Shown one piece after another: positions 39,501-50,000 of a stretch of 64,000 nt of DNA. Each line of letters opens with the position of its first letter. The stretch's first letter is position 1. Under the pieces are notes generated by a model. The model was not told where the DNA came from, ran no database searches, and saw nothing but the letters and a program-made list of their open reading frames with translations. The translations under genes were made by a program, and so were the position numbers. Where the stretch lies: the NCBI RefSeq assembly GCF_000224145.3, contig NC_020169.2, positions 3,802,957-3,866,956 of the forward strand, written 5' to 3'. This stretch comes from Ciona intestinalis (taxonomy: Eukaryota; Chordata; Ascidiacea; Phlebobranchia; Cionidae).

Positions 39501-39855
39501 CAATACCAATCTCCAAGTAAGCAAAATCTCAAATTTTACAACAATTCATAAAAAAACTTTATTTGATCTTGAGAATATACAAACTTCATTTTTGCCACAA
39601 GAGTACAGGGCTTCCGACCTTTAAGGTATTCATTGTTTTCAGTATATATTATTAAATCTTTGTCAAATCTTAGGTGATTTTATAGCTGATGTAGATCAGA
39701 TATTTCTAAACTGCCATGAATACAATGAAGCACGGTCTGTAGTAGCTCGCTCTGCCACCCATTTACAAATCTACTTTGATGGTAAATTGCAAGCGAGTTC
39801 TCTTATACACCATCGTACTAGCCACAACCCTAGTAAAAGAAAGAAGACTGGTTGA
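15560..39855 (+). CDS. BAZ1A: BAZ1A (ACF1) chromatin-remodelling subunit, 1444 aa, 33 exons
   Basis: Exons: 15560-15672, 16183-16327, 16682-16821, 17398-17517, 18066-18170, 18609-18708, 19188-19298, 28388-28418, 28756-28828, 29429-29567, 29690-29785, 30423-30561, 30776-30919, 31065-31201, 31595-31772, 31998-32163, 32502-32597, 32766-32856, 33061-33191, 33530-34009, 34315-34474, 34902-35033, 35333-35426, 35818-35937, 36269-36367, 36430-36554, 37069-37233, 37648-37743, 38419-38477, 38639-38781, 39140-39276, 39429-39516, 39674-39855. Every junction keeps phase; 1445 codons with stop. ACF1 is the large partner of ISWI in ACF/CHRAC nucleosome-spacing complexes. Domains: WAC (1-~130; MPLLHRKRFV, RTILCNSLVWSC), charged coiled coil (~290-390), DDT (~400-465; LFGDALSLLEFF), WAKZ (~748-768; YYRRYW), PHD (from Cys1178), acidic stretch (~1243-1262), bromodomain (~1320-1425; VPDYYDIIKKPMDL, acetyl-lysine Asn in CHEYN). 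Human ACF1 is slightly longer (~1556). Confidence 0.96.
16485..16600 (+). repeat. Interspersed repeat with a GGTGGCAAGGTAGGCAGGCC core
   Basis: It shares the string GTGGCAA-GTA-GCAGGCC and the downstream CTGCACTGCAATATTTAGTAA with a second copy at 24075-24200. Both lie in BAZ1A introns. Family unknown. Confidence 0.45.
18184..18370. repeat. Tandem repeat, about 3 units of 55-65 bp
   Basis: The unit ends with CACATATTTAAGTTTTATTA and contains AATTTAAATTTTTCCT and AATAAAGTTA. Three imperfect copies lie directly after BAZ1A exon 5. Confidence 0.7.
18805..18960 (+). repeat. Interspersed repeat with a GATTTGGCTTGTTACCC core
   Basis: Same family as 2118-2205 and 35474-35545. The core is TTAGGTCAGATTTGGCTTGT followed by TACCCTAAAACAC. 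Confidence 0.5.
18985..19035 (-). repeat. SINE 3' fragment
   Basis: On the minus strand this reads TTGCTTCAACCCAGTATCAC then TAATGGGTTGTC. It matches the distal part of the SINE at 1592-1795. Confidence 0.5.
19793..26588 (-). CDS. Secreted leucine-rich-repeat protein, 873 aa, nested in BAZ1A intron 7
   Basis: Exons in transcription order: 26588-26509, 25891-25747, 25344-25186, 24646-24504, 24036-23871, 23505-23366, 23241-23101, 22901-22719, 22311-22186, 21957-21810, 21448-21272, 21176-21047, 20928-20207, 19954-19793. Phases agree at every junction (874 codons with stop). It opens with a signal peptide (MNSAAITILLVTLTVC), then a Cys-containing cap (NCQWVNGERKLKC). Many ~24-residue LRRs of the L-x-L-x-x-N type follow, e.g. 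LQTLNLGYNNLRQLPNDFL. A Cys-rich non-LRR insert (exons 7-8) divides two LRR blocks. The C-terminus (ELLHLLLNDN) has no membrane span, so the product is probably secreted. LRR ectodomains usually bind proteins in innate immunity or adhesion; the ligand is unknown and I do not recognise an orthologue. Confidence 0.9.
24075..24200 (+). repeat. Interspersed repeat with a GGTGGCAATGTAAGCAGGCC core
   Basis: Second copy of the repeat at 16485-16600, in an intron of the nested LRR gene. Confidence 0.45.
24766..24967 (+). mobile_element. MITE, TAGTAGGGTGGGGG family
   Basis: A full-length copy in an LRR-gene intron. The left end is TAGTGGGGTGGAGGAATGTG and the right end CATCTTCCCCACCCTACTAT. Confidence 0.85.
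26589..28387. other. Upstream flank of the nested LRR gene, within BAZ1A intron 7
   Basis: About 1.8 kb between the LRR start codon and BAZ1A exon 8. It should contain the LRR promoter. I see no coding exon. A palindromic kappaB-like site lies at 27562-27571. The short open frame at 27379-27591 has no family features. Confidence 0.5.
27562..27571. promoter_or_regulatory. Candidate kappaB site (GGGAATTCCC)
   Basis: A perfect palindromic match to the Rel/NF-kappaB consensus GGGRNYYYCC, inside the longer palindrome CGGGAATTCCCG. It lies about 970 bases upstream of the LRR gene's start codon. A single 10-base match can arise by chance. Confidence 0.25.
34655..34765 (+). repeat. SINE fragment
   Basis: A degenerate copy of the tRNA-derived SINE in a BAZ1A intron. 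It shares GGTCAAGGTTCTCG and CATGGGCAACACACTTAAC with the copy at 1592. Confidence 0.55.
35474..35545 (+). repeat. Interspersed repeat with a GATTTGGCTCATTAC core
   Basis: Same family as 2118-2205 and 18805-18960. It contains GAGGTCCTTGTTTAGGACCT and GGCCAGATTTGGCTCATTAC. Confidence 0.5.
36566..36760 (+). mobile_element. MITE, TAGTAGGGTGGGGG family
   Basis: A full-length copy that starts only 12 bases after the 5' splice site of BAZ1A exon 26. Confidence 0.88.
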
Positions 39856-41302
39856 AGGCGGTTCTATCTGGTTTACACTTGCTTCATGCGACTGTTATGC
39901 CGATTTCTGGTGAAGTGGGTCCAGTGTCGAGTTGTTGCGCTTGTAGAAACTTTTCTACATGGCTGTTTTTCAATTGAACCTGTTCTGTTAAGTACAATCA
40001 CTGCATTCTCTGCCAAGTTATATTTTTCATAAGCGTTCCAATGTTATTTTTATTAAACTTCAAACCAAAGTAGCGATTTTTTCCAAATGCCATTGTACCT
40101 GTACTCTGGCTGGCACATTACTTTAGTTAAGTGTCATTGTTTATTTGTTTTTGAGTGTTCTTTTTCTTAAAAAATCTTGTCCGTGTTCATTTTGAACATA
40201 ATTTTTCAGTTCGGTTAGATTCTGTACTCACACAAGGACCATTTGTTTTATTATCAAGTTTTTTTGTTAAAACCTTCCCTAAAAAACTTTATTAATAATT
40301 TTGACCAGGCTATAGCAAGTTCAAAACCCTGGAAAACTTAATATAAGGTTGAAAATAATACAAATTTAATACGAAATTACCTAAGTCGCAACCTAAACTG
40401 TTGGTTGATTGCAATGTTTCAATTGAAACTACTGTTTCAGTAAGTAAACTTAGCCAAATTTTCTGATTTGTTTTGATGATTTCAAGAATAATGACATTAA
40501 GCTGATTTCTAGGACTATTTTTCGGAAAGATTGGAATCTTTATCAACAGTGGATGTAGAGTATAACATGTGACAACATGGTTTAGTCAGGGAAAACTAGT
40601 TCTATTGCGTGTTACTGTTTTGTGTTTTCCTATCGTATCCTAATATTGTTTAGTTTGAATGGTGGACAAAACTGATAAATGTTTGGAGAAGGTATAGTAG
40701 TGTTGCTGTCAAACGAATTACCTTTATTGACATTACCCTTTGTAGTCTACACAGCCGCGTGCAGCAGTTTCCGGAGATATTTCCGCTTATATTCCAATGC
40801 AAGCTGCTGAAAAACAACCATCGTGGCTTACCATCAAACTGGTATAGACATTCAAAGTTTACAGCGTTATATTGAACAGGTTAACATACACATGTGTCGT
40901 ATATTGCAAAATCTTCGTGCTTTTTTTCGTGTACTGCGCATGTCTGTAAATGCTCATCTGGTAGCTTTTCTTAATAACATTAGCTGCATTAACCTACTAG
41001 CTCATTAGCTCAAATAATAGCGACACAATTATAGGAAATTGAAACGTCAGGTATTGTGTTCAGCTCTCGACAAGCGCCTCTTGTCCTGCTCAGCTGTTGT
41101 ACTCTGTTTGGCCTGATATGTGTGCAGTGTTTAGGTTAGTGACAGATTTATTGTTATGACATCAGCTGCAAGCTTACCGAGAACTGTTTTGGGATAGTTA
41201 TACAGTCACTGAAATGTAGTATTAACTAGTTAAAGCTGTTTTTTTTTGTTTCAGAGAGTTCTTAAAGGACAGTTTACTTAGAGTAAATTTAATGGCAGGA
41301 AA
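39856..41302. other. BAZ1A 3' UTR and intergenic DNA
   Basis: The first part is probably the BAZ1A 3' UTR (ATTAAA near 40053). Toward the right end, a 3' splice site TTTGTTTCAG at ~41245-41254 suggests a non-coding 5' exon upstream for the small gene at 41303. I see no protein gene here. Confidence 0.5.
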
Positions 41303-41736
41303 ATGAAACTTTTGTTATGTATCGTTGTTCTCATTGGACTTGCCCAACAAGTTACTACCTCTGTCAGAACGGGCACCGAAGAACAAGCAATGTGTCCAAA
41401 GCTACATTCTGAAAGTTGCTGTGTAAAAGAAACAAAGCAGAACCCGTGCAATACTGATTATCTAAACAAGCAGGACTACAGAGAACAGCGGTGTGAAACA
41501 TTGTAAGTTGGCTTAAAACTCTACTTTATGTTGTGTAGTAACAAGAAAAGCTGTTCAACAAATGCTCACACGTTTCCTGTACTCGCAGGTTTAGACCAGC
41601 GCTCAACATCCCCACCTTCTGGACACTACTTAACAAATCAAAAAGCCACACGCTAGCACTGTTTATGTTAACTTTGCTTCCCGGTTGCCTAGCAACAACT
41701 GCTGCGTTGCGCTATTCCATTTTTGGTGTTATTTAA
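41303..41736 (+). CDS. Small secreted Cys-rich protein, 115 aa, two exons
   Basis: Exons 41303-41502 and 41589-41736 join in phase. A clear signal peptide (MKLLLCIVVLIGLAQQV) is followed by a Cys-rich segment (CPKLHSESCCVKETKQNPC ... QRC). The second exon ends in a hydrophobic stretch (TLALFMLTLLPGCLATTAAL) near the C-terminus. This could be a GPI-anchor signal or a membrane span, giving a small Cys-rich surface protein. I do not recognise the family. A splice acceptor just upstream of the ATG fits a 5' UTR exon. If the first intron were retained, translation would stop at once after Leu67. Confidence 0.6.
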
Positions 41737-41814
41737 TTTTGTATTTCACTTGTGCTATTTATTTTGTATAAGTGCGTCTGATATAACAACGGTGAAATTG
41801 ACGTTTTACATATG

Positions 41815-41890
41815 TATAGTAGAGTGGGGGAAGATCGAACACCTTTACCATGTAATAACCCACTATCCTGGTCGTGTTTTAAACACATAC
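41815..41890 (-). mobile_element. MITE fragment, TAGTAGGGTGGGGG family
   Basis: The terminus ATAGTAGAGTGGGGGAAGAT and adjacent interior (ATCCTGGTCGTGTTTTAAAC) are present. The other half is missing. Confidence 0.6.
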
Positions 41891-42071
41891 GACTTATTAT
41901 CCGAATTTCACTCTCTTTTTTCACAAGTGGGCGCTCATTTTTTTATTATTATTTTCTGGGGACTTTTAAAAAACGTCGTTTTTGTGACATATAAAACGTG
42001 TATTGGTATAGTATTTCAATATTTAATAAAAAATCGTTTACTAACAGTTAGTTTTACAGTTTACACACATA

Positions 42072-42571
42072 NNNNNNNNNNNNNNNNNNNNNNNNNNNNN
42101 NNNNNNNNNNNNNNNNNNNNNNNNNNNNNNNNNNNNNNNNNNNNNNNNNNNNNNNNNNNNNNNNNNNNNNNNNNNNNNNNNNNNNNNNNNNNNNNNNNNN
42201 NNNNNNNNNNNNNNNNNNNNNNNNNNNNNNNNNNNNNNNNNNNNNNNNNNNNNNNNNNNNNNNNNNNNNNNNNNNNNNNNNNNNNNNNNNNNNNNNNNNN
42301 NNNNNNNNNNNNNNNNNNNNNNNNNNNNNNNNNNNNNNNNNNNNNNNNNNNNNNNNNNNNNNNNNNNNNNNNNNNNNNNNNNNNNNNNNNNNNNNNNNNN
42401 NNNNNNNNNNNNNNNNNNNNNNNNNNNNNNNNNNNNNNNNNNNNNNNNNNNNNNNNNNNNNNNNNNNNNNNNNNNNNNNNNNNNNNNNNNNNNNNNNNNN
42501 NNNNNNNNNNNNNNNNNNNNNNNNNNNNNNNNNNNNNNNNNNNNNNNNNNNNNNNNNNNNNNNNNNNNNNN
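42072..42571. other. Assembly gap (500 N)
   Basis: Exactly 500 unknown bases, probably a placeholder of undefined size. The missing 5' part of the LTR retrotransposon should lie here. Confidence 0.98.
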
Positions 42572-43242
42572 AGAGAATGCACAGACAATTAAAAGCATCT
42601 CTCAAAGCACAAAGCACACCTGAACGGTGGTCCGACAATTTACCACTCGTTCTTTTGGGTTTGCGTACCTCCTTTAAAGAGGACATTAAGTCGACGGCGG
42701 CTGAGTTGGTATACGGCACCGTGCTATGTTTACCTGGCGAATTCTTTTCTTCAGTTAATGCTCCCGATACTGACCCAACTTTGTTTATTTCGCAATTGCG
42801 TCGTTCCATATGTCAACTACGTGCTACCAAAACTTCGGATCATTCGGTTCGACATGTTTATTTTCCCAAAATGTTAAGTTCATGTTCATATTGTTTTGTT
42901 CGCGTTGATGCCGTAAAACGTCCATTGCAACAACCCTATAAGGGGCCATATAAAATTTTAAAACGCAATGACAAACATTACACCTTGGAAGTTAACGGAC
43001 GCAAACAAACAATAACGATCGACCGTTTAAAACCTGCCTTTTATGAAAATAACTCCCTGGTTTTTCCAACGGATTCGACACCACCTTTCCAAGTACCTGC
43101 ACCTGTAACGGTAAATTTACAAGTACCTGCACCTGTAACGGTAAAACACAATGTAACCAAGTCCACCGTCCCAGTTGTTGTAACTCGATCTGGGCGAGTT
43201 GTGAAGTTTCCCAAACATTTTACTTCTTATAAATGTTCGTAA
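42572..43242 (+). CDS. LTR retrotransposon pol, integrase C-terminal part (partial)
   Basis: An open frame entering from the gap and ending in TAA at 43240-43242. It contains the end of a Ty3/gypsy-type integrase core (WSDNLPLVLLGLRTSFKED, AAELVYGT) and a C-terminal module (PYKGPYKILKRNDKHYTLEV). A short internal duplication of QVPAPVTV (43090-43140) precedes the stop. A polypurine tract and an LTR follow directly. The 5' pol and gag lie in the gap or are absent. Confidence 0.85.
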
Positions 43243-43284
43243 ATGTAGTGCTTGTTTTGTATTTTTTTCGTTCCCCGACTCACT

Positions 43285-43293
43285 GGGGGGGAG
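43285..43293 (+). other. Polypurine tract of the LTR retrotransposon
   Basis: GGGGGGGAG lies 3 bases before the 3' LTR. This is the expected position for the plus-strand primer of reverse transcription. Confidence 0.75.
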
Positions 43294-43296
43294 TTC

Positions 43297-43643
43297 TGTG
43301 GTGTTTCATTTATAATCAATTTAACTATGTTCTTTATTCGTTCTCAATCCGTCCCCGCTATTGTTTTCCGTGATTTATACCGTCACGACTCGGTGAACCC
43401 ACGTGTGCGCTTTTTCCTGTAACCTTGCCTTTTCGCTCACCGTTAGTTCCTCGACTGTTCTCTGCAGTCACATTTGGTTCAGGCGACGTGGTAGAACGTA
43501 CTATTACTCGCAACGCGTGTTTGTGTTGCAATATCTATTTACTTTTATATTTTACATTTCTAACTGTTTTAATTTCCATTCTATTTGAATAAGGTTTTTA
43601 AATAAAAAGAACAAATCGATAAACACGATCTCCCAACGCTTCA
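43297..43643 (+). repeat. 3' LTR of a Ty3/gypsy-like retrotransposon (347 bp)
   Basis: It starts TGTGGTGTTTCATTTATAAT and ends CTCCCAACGCTTCA (TG...CA). It is the same length as, and by eye one base different from, the LTR at 53239-53585. The following genomic bases are TACT. Confidence 0.9.
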
Positions 43644-44088
43644 TACTCAAACGGGTTTTTGTATTTGCTTACATTTTGTACATGGCAATAACATTATGGC
43701 AAACTACAGCTACTTCATGACTAATACCCGAAAAATCGAATTTAACAGTAATTCCAAACAAAATTTCGACACGCCGTATAACGCGATAGTTTATTTATTG
43801 CGCGGCGGCGCATTCGACACACTTGAACGAACGCGTTCGATTAAGTTTTTCTTTTCTCACTTACTGTGGTGTTGTTGTGTAGAAAACTGCATAAAGATGC
43901 GTTTTATAAGGCAGAGCAAGTACACAGTCAGCAGTACTTTAACTAAATAGACAGGTGAAAACCTTTTATGTTTTATTAGCTCTCTCTATATTATATTACA
44001 AACGGTGTCGATTTCACAAGATTTGTTAGGCAGTCAGGGTTTTCAACTATACATAGTTAGGCCATATGATCTGAACTAGCCCCTAGCG

Positions 44089-47000
44089 ATGGCAACGGTT
44101 ACAAGTGGTCAAAATGTGATAAGTGGGCTAGAAAAAGCATCCCAGCAACATGAAGTAGACCTTGTTATTGATCTTGGTGTGGACAGACTGATCAAATGGA
44201 TCGGAGTGTATGCTATATTGGCAGTTGCTGTGGTGGCTAAAATTAGCGACTATGTGGGTAGGTACTTTATCCGAGTATCAGAAAAATAATGTGTTGAATA
44301 GTATCATGTGTGCTGAATAGTATCACTTTGATTCATATAATATGGTCGTGAACTTTTACGATCTGTCACATAGGTCCAAATCTATCTTGTTACCCTGCTG
44401 GAAATTCTTCTGGTTATGACGGTAATTTTATTGAGTTCGCGAAAACCTATTGCTGGGAATCGGTGACGTCATATGAAAACGCCCCTGTGTCTATGTCATC
44501 AAATACGTCACAGCGGTGCGCATTTTTGAACAGTAACGGTGAAAATGATCTTCTAAAAAACCCTAAGAATTTGAAGATATTCATTCACTGGCTTCCATAC
44601 CTAATGTTGTTACAGGTAAACTTACTGCGTATATTCAACGTGTATGTTGCTGCAATGAGTTTGTTTAAATGGCTTTGCGTACGATGCGAATAAATAAAGT
44701 GTTTGAAGAACTTCCGTTGCATCGATATTTAAAAGTAAATTGATTGCAACTGTATACCGCACATGCTGTTGCTGCGAAAATACATTCAAGCAAAAGTATT
44801 TTGCAAAAATTCATTCGAATTATTGTTTTTCTCTCTCTGTGTCTTCTGGTTTTAAAATTGCTGAGATCGGCTTACGGCTTGAATTTTACCGCTTTCGTAT
44901 TGTATGCAGTGCTAATGAAAACTGTAATTTTAATACTTTTGTTGGGTCATTGTTTGAAATATGGTGAAACCTGTTTTTTTTTATTCCATCAGGCGTTCGT
45001 GTTTGCTCTACCTTCAGCTTACTGGCATTTTCGTGTTGGTGCACGACTGCTTGGTCATATCAAGTTTATGCAACTCATGATCACAGATATCTTCGATAAA
45101 ATCAAGATCATTCCATTGGCGTTTTATGAGGGGACACCATACGATGAAAAGAGCGAAAATTTCGACGGTTTGCGACGTTGGCCGAAACAAAAAGAATCTT
45201 CCACGCAGTCACCGCCTGCGAGTCTGGGCAAACCTGCAATAAACTTGAATACGACTAGAGCAAGTAACAACTCCAATTTATCCGAAGGAGAACCTGAAGA
45301 TCTGCATGTGATTGTTGTCGGCAAGGAATCGTCACCGCTGATCAGAAAAAGTAAGTTAACAACTTCAAATGCGAAAATGACATTGTTTAAAAACGTGTTT
45401 GACGAACTAAAAGGTGTCGAACCATTCTTTTAGGCTGAAAATTTAGACAACCCAGTTGTTAAAATGCTATGATGCAACTAACCATTTACTAAACGACTCT
45501 TATATAAACAGGGTCAACTGCTTCGCATACAAACAGCGTCACCGAAGAAGTAGACACATCCAAGAGTGGCCCGGTTTCTCCATCCGATATTGAACTTCAA
45601 CCTGTTAGTGGTAGCGAACAAAATAATGTAATCGCAGATCCTGCTTCGGACAATCCTTTAAAGACTCAAACTGGTACATTAAATTAAATAATTTGACTAA
45701 CCTATTATCCCTTCCAAGTTCAAATAAGTATCGTGTCTACTACGACCATCATTGTCGTTTTTTAATTGCAGTAACATTTATAAGTGATCAGTATATCACA
45801 ACATGATCGTATCGGTCTAAATTTTAAATATTACCCGTAGGCTGGGGAAAGAGGGGACACTCTTTTCATTCTATTTCCTTGTCGCATTCTAGTAGTAAAC
45901 AAAGTACATTCAGTAGACAAGTTACTAAAACTGTATATCCTCTGTGCCTCCCATTTTGACTGTTGTTAATTGTTTGAAACACGATCACGATATTTAGATA
46001 TTATGTGCTCAAGGTGTCCCATCTTTCCCAACTCTACTATATACAGACTACTTTCGAATTAACAATAATTTTTAAAAATATTAACTCGTTTTCAGAAAGT
46101 ACTTTAAAAAACACACAAAAAAGCAAGGACCCGACGGTAAGCTGAAAATATCCTTCGGGATACACGTTGATTTTTTACCAAGATTTTTCTGAATAGAAAC
46201 AAGTTTTCTTTCTGGATTGGTTGCTGTCGGGTAACATGAAGGACCGGCATTTGTTTTCAATGATCTGTTACGAGAACTTCGCATCCATGCATCACCTGCC
46301 TTACATTTTATCAGGTGAGCCATTATTTCAGTTAAACGTACAATAATCTACGAGACAGATGACGGTATAACATAATATCCCGTATTTCCGGATAGTGTTT
46401 TTAACAATTAATAGCACGCTCTTCATCGAGAGAAACAGTTATAATTCTGTATATATAGTAGGGTTGTGAGAGATGGGACACCTTTAGCACATAATATTCA
46501 AATATCCTGATCGTGTTTTAAACAGTTATCAACTGTCTATGTGAGTCGTGAGGATATAGTTTTATAATTCTTTGAATATTCTTTGTTTACTACTAAATGG
46601 GACGAGAAAATAGAGTTAAAAGATGTCCCATCCTCCCCCACCCTACTGTATATTCTTTGTTTACTACGAAATGGGACAATAAAAGCGAACGAAACTTTAT
46701 ACCATCTTACTCCAATATACTTTATTGTGTTTGGGGTATATTTGAATAAAAACGCAGGAAATGAACCATTTTATTTACTTAAAAGATTTTTCCATATATA
46801 CCGGGATATGTTTAGTGTTTTTACCTACAGACAACTGCGTAAATTTGAATGTAGTAACCCTTAACTCAACATACCATGCTGAGGTTTCAAAATTACTTTT
46901 TGTACTTGGTTGTCATTTTGGCGTTACTATACACCAACGGTCGCATTGTTTTGTCACAGAGTGCCAATATGTAAATGCGTAAAATAAATGGAGCCTTCTC

Positions 47001-50000
47001 ACGCCAACTCTCTAGTACAGGCCGTGCTTATGTCTTTGATGAGTCCTGCCGTGGTACTTCCATGATTGGGATTTGTCCCAATGGACGTGGTACTAAACAC
47101 AACTCGTATTATAGTTACTATAAACAGAAGTCCGTAAATCACTTTGCGCGCCATCTGTATAACGTGTTGGCTAGTTATATTACTTGAAAAACATCTAAAG
47201 TAAATATTGCGTTGCAGTTTTCAACTTACAAGCGTTCACACCAGAAGGTGGGTTCAAAGACGGGGTTTACGAACCAGAAATCGACAAGCAATATCCGCTC
47301 ACTGAGAGTTTGTTGTATCATTGGTGCCACGGGAAGAACTTTAATAATACTTTCCTCGTTTGGAACTATGCTCTCAAACATATCTTCACCGCTGTCAGTG
47401 CATTTATCATGCTAGCAGTCATGGTATGGTCCGCCATTATTCTACACGATGATATGGCCGCCTCAGAAACCTTCAGGTAATTTGCAGTAGGGTGAGGGAA
47501 GATGGGACACCTTTTCATTCTATTTTCTCTACCTATTTGGTATAGGAAACAAAGAACATTCAAAGAATTATAAAAACCGTTTTCTCACGACTCCTATATT
47601 CGGTTTATGGGAGTCGTGAAGATACTAGTCGTGAGAATAAGGTGACCCATCTTCCGCTATCCTATTTTACGTCAATTTCAAGTATTTGTTTTGCTATCTT
47701 ATTGCGCATGCATAACTTCTCTGGTATTAACTGAAACAAACGTATAATTGCTACTATGTATATAACATGTAGGGAAAATGTATTTGTGTCTCCGAATACG
47801 ATAACGACAATCAATATTTCAACCTGAATACGGTGTATAGAATGTGGTAGAAAACAGCTGTATTTTTGTAAAAGTACGGAATTACATTCCGCATACCACG
47901 GTTTATTGTACACTTTTCAGCCAAAAGCACGTAAAATACACATTTAAAATAAAAATCCATTATTGTTTATGTCTTGCATGATGAGCCTTCCTTCAGTCTA
48001 GTCGCATCTGTTATACAGGCGACACATGATCCTTCGAAATTCAGGTAGTTGGGTGACTACGCCTTGTCGTTTACATCTTTTCTTGCAAGATGCCTGGCTT
48101 CTAGCAGTTTGAACGGATGTGTACCCTCCACGAGGCACGCATTTGTCGCATTTATCACAAGCGATCGTTTGCACGGTTGTGTCTGGTAGACCACAAAGAC
48201 CAGATAGAGTCCCGGAACTCCCACCGGGACCTCCTGGGCCACGCGGGACACGCGGGCGACCGGGACCTCCTGGGCCACGCGGGCCACCGGGACCCCCGGG
48301 ACCTTGCGGACCACTGGGACCTTGCGGACCTTGACCACCTTGGCTTCCATGTCCTACCTCTTGACAGTGCGGGTGTTGTTGCAGTCCACACTCAAGGCAC
48401 TTGCAACACCTGTACAAACAAATGTTACTAAATCAAAGCTAACAACTCTTATTCTTTTGAATGTTGCTTATGTCACCTTGAGTTAATAGGTATCCCCTTG
48501 AAGCAGTTTATGACGTAGTCTGTACCAGAAGTTTCATGAAACAAAGACACATACCGGTATTTCGTAGCATCGCCATCGGGCTAAAAATATGCAACTGAGT
48601 TAAATGGAATCAATGTCAGTATATAGACATTGTGTAATGTTGAGTCATATTTAGTGCAGTTTTAAACACGGCAGACAGGCCCCGCGATTAGCCGTCCAAG
48701 CAACGTTTAGAACCAAACTACCACTATAGGTACATACCTTGAAGCCCCCACAGTCGTCCAAGGTTTGCTTCACGCCATTGTACATGTCAGTGTTATAAAT
48801 TGGAAATCCATCCATCGCGACACCGATTATATGCTCTTGATTGTCGTTAGGTACATCGAAGCATCTATAAATATCAGCGTATAGATAACAATTAATTTAT
48901 TGATGCAGCTATAAACGATAAAAGAGGGTCCGGTTGTAGTGGCATATAGATAAAACGTCATAAATAAAATATAACAACATAGCTACAGGTTACACTTACG
49001 CAGGGTCTGGTGCCCTATGGAAATGGTATTCTCCGTTGGGGCTTGGATGACCATTACACAAATCAAAACTTCCAGATGGCATGGAGTTAACGTCAACGCA
49101 ATCGGCTTCTAAATGGTTGTAGATTGCTGTGCCTCCAATTGTCACACCTGTGTGTTTTATATTTAATTTATATATTATCCATCATTAATTACGTTATATT
49201 ACTCATCAAGTTGCACACTAACAGGAAAACGGCACGAAGTGTTTGAAATATACTATACCGTCGCTGTTCCGCCATGCAAGAAAATATAAATTTATTCATT
49301 CATTCATTCATTCATTCATTCATTTATTTATTTATTCATTTGCATATAAGTAAAACAGAAAAAACAACTTACCAACTATACCCTGAGGAGCACAATACGA
49401 TACTTCATCGCTAGCAGCAACTGGGGACTTGGGGATAGTTAATATTCGGGGGTGAATGCATTGGCCTGGCATTTCTCCTGCAGCATATATACGATATATT
49501 GTAACATTCGCCTGTTTAAAGAATTTACTTTTTAAAAACAATGGTACCAGATATCCCAAATTCTACACTCTAAATATTAGGAGGTATTGCTTACACTTTT
49601 AGGATGCAGCTTTGTATTAAATATTTAATACTTACCTGTTGGATGTCTTGGAAAACCAGAGATAGAAATTGTATAGGTGTTTAACCCGGCAATACCCAAG
49701 ATTCTGAAAGGACTGTTTGATTGAGTTGATAAAGCGGCAAGATGAGTAAATTCGGGCAGTGTAAGAGCGGAACAAACAGCAATCTGCATTACCAGCATCC
49801 ACGCAAAAATGACTAAACTCATTGTCTTAAATGAGTAAAACCTCGAGTGCTGCAGTTTAAGCTACGGTTTCTGCAAGAACCGTATGGACACTGGTCAAAC
49901 AGTTAAGTGTTGTATATAAAGGTTTTGTTGTCAACATGCTTCGCCCTCAGGATACCTGTAATTAAAACTAATCGTTGCAGTATACGTCAAAAGAGTCCAC

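Noticed and set aside
42572..43242. Considered as a domesticated host gene
   Set aside because: It is followed directly by a polypurine tract and LTR, so it is ordinary retrotransposon pol.
46979..47187. Open frame containing [19 protein letters not shown]
   Set aside because: It looked like a possible extra pannexin exon, but the phase-consistent path from 46970 to 47218 skips it and the sequence resembles no innexin segment.
48117..48431. Plus-strand open frames rich in Gly, Pro, His and Asp
   Set aside because: They mirror the collagen triplets of the minus-strand YHYH-collagen exon.
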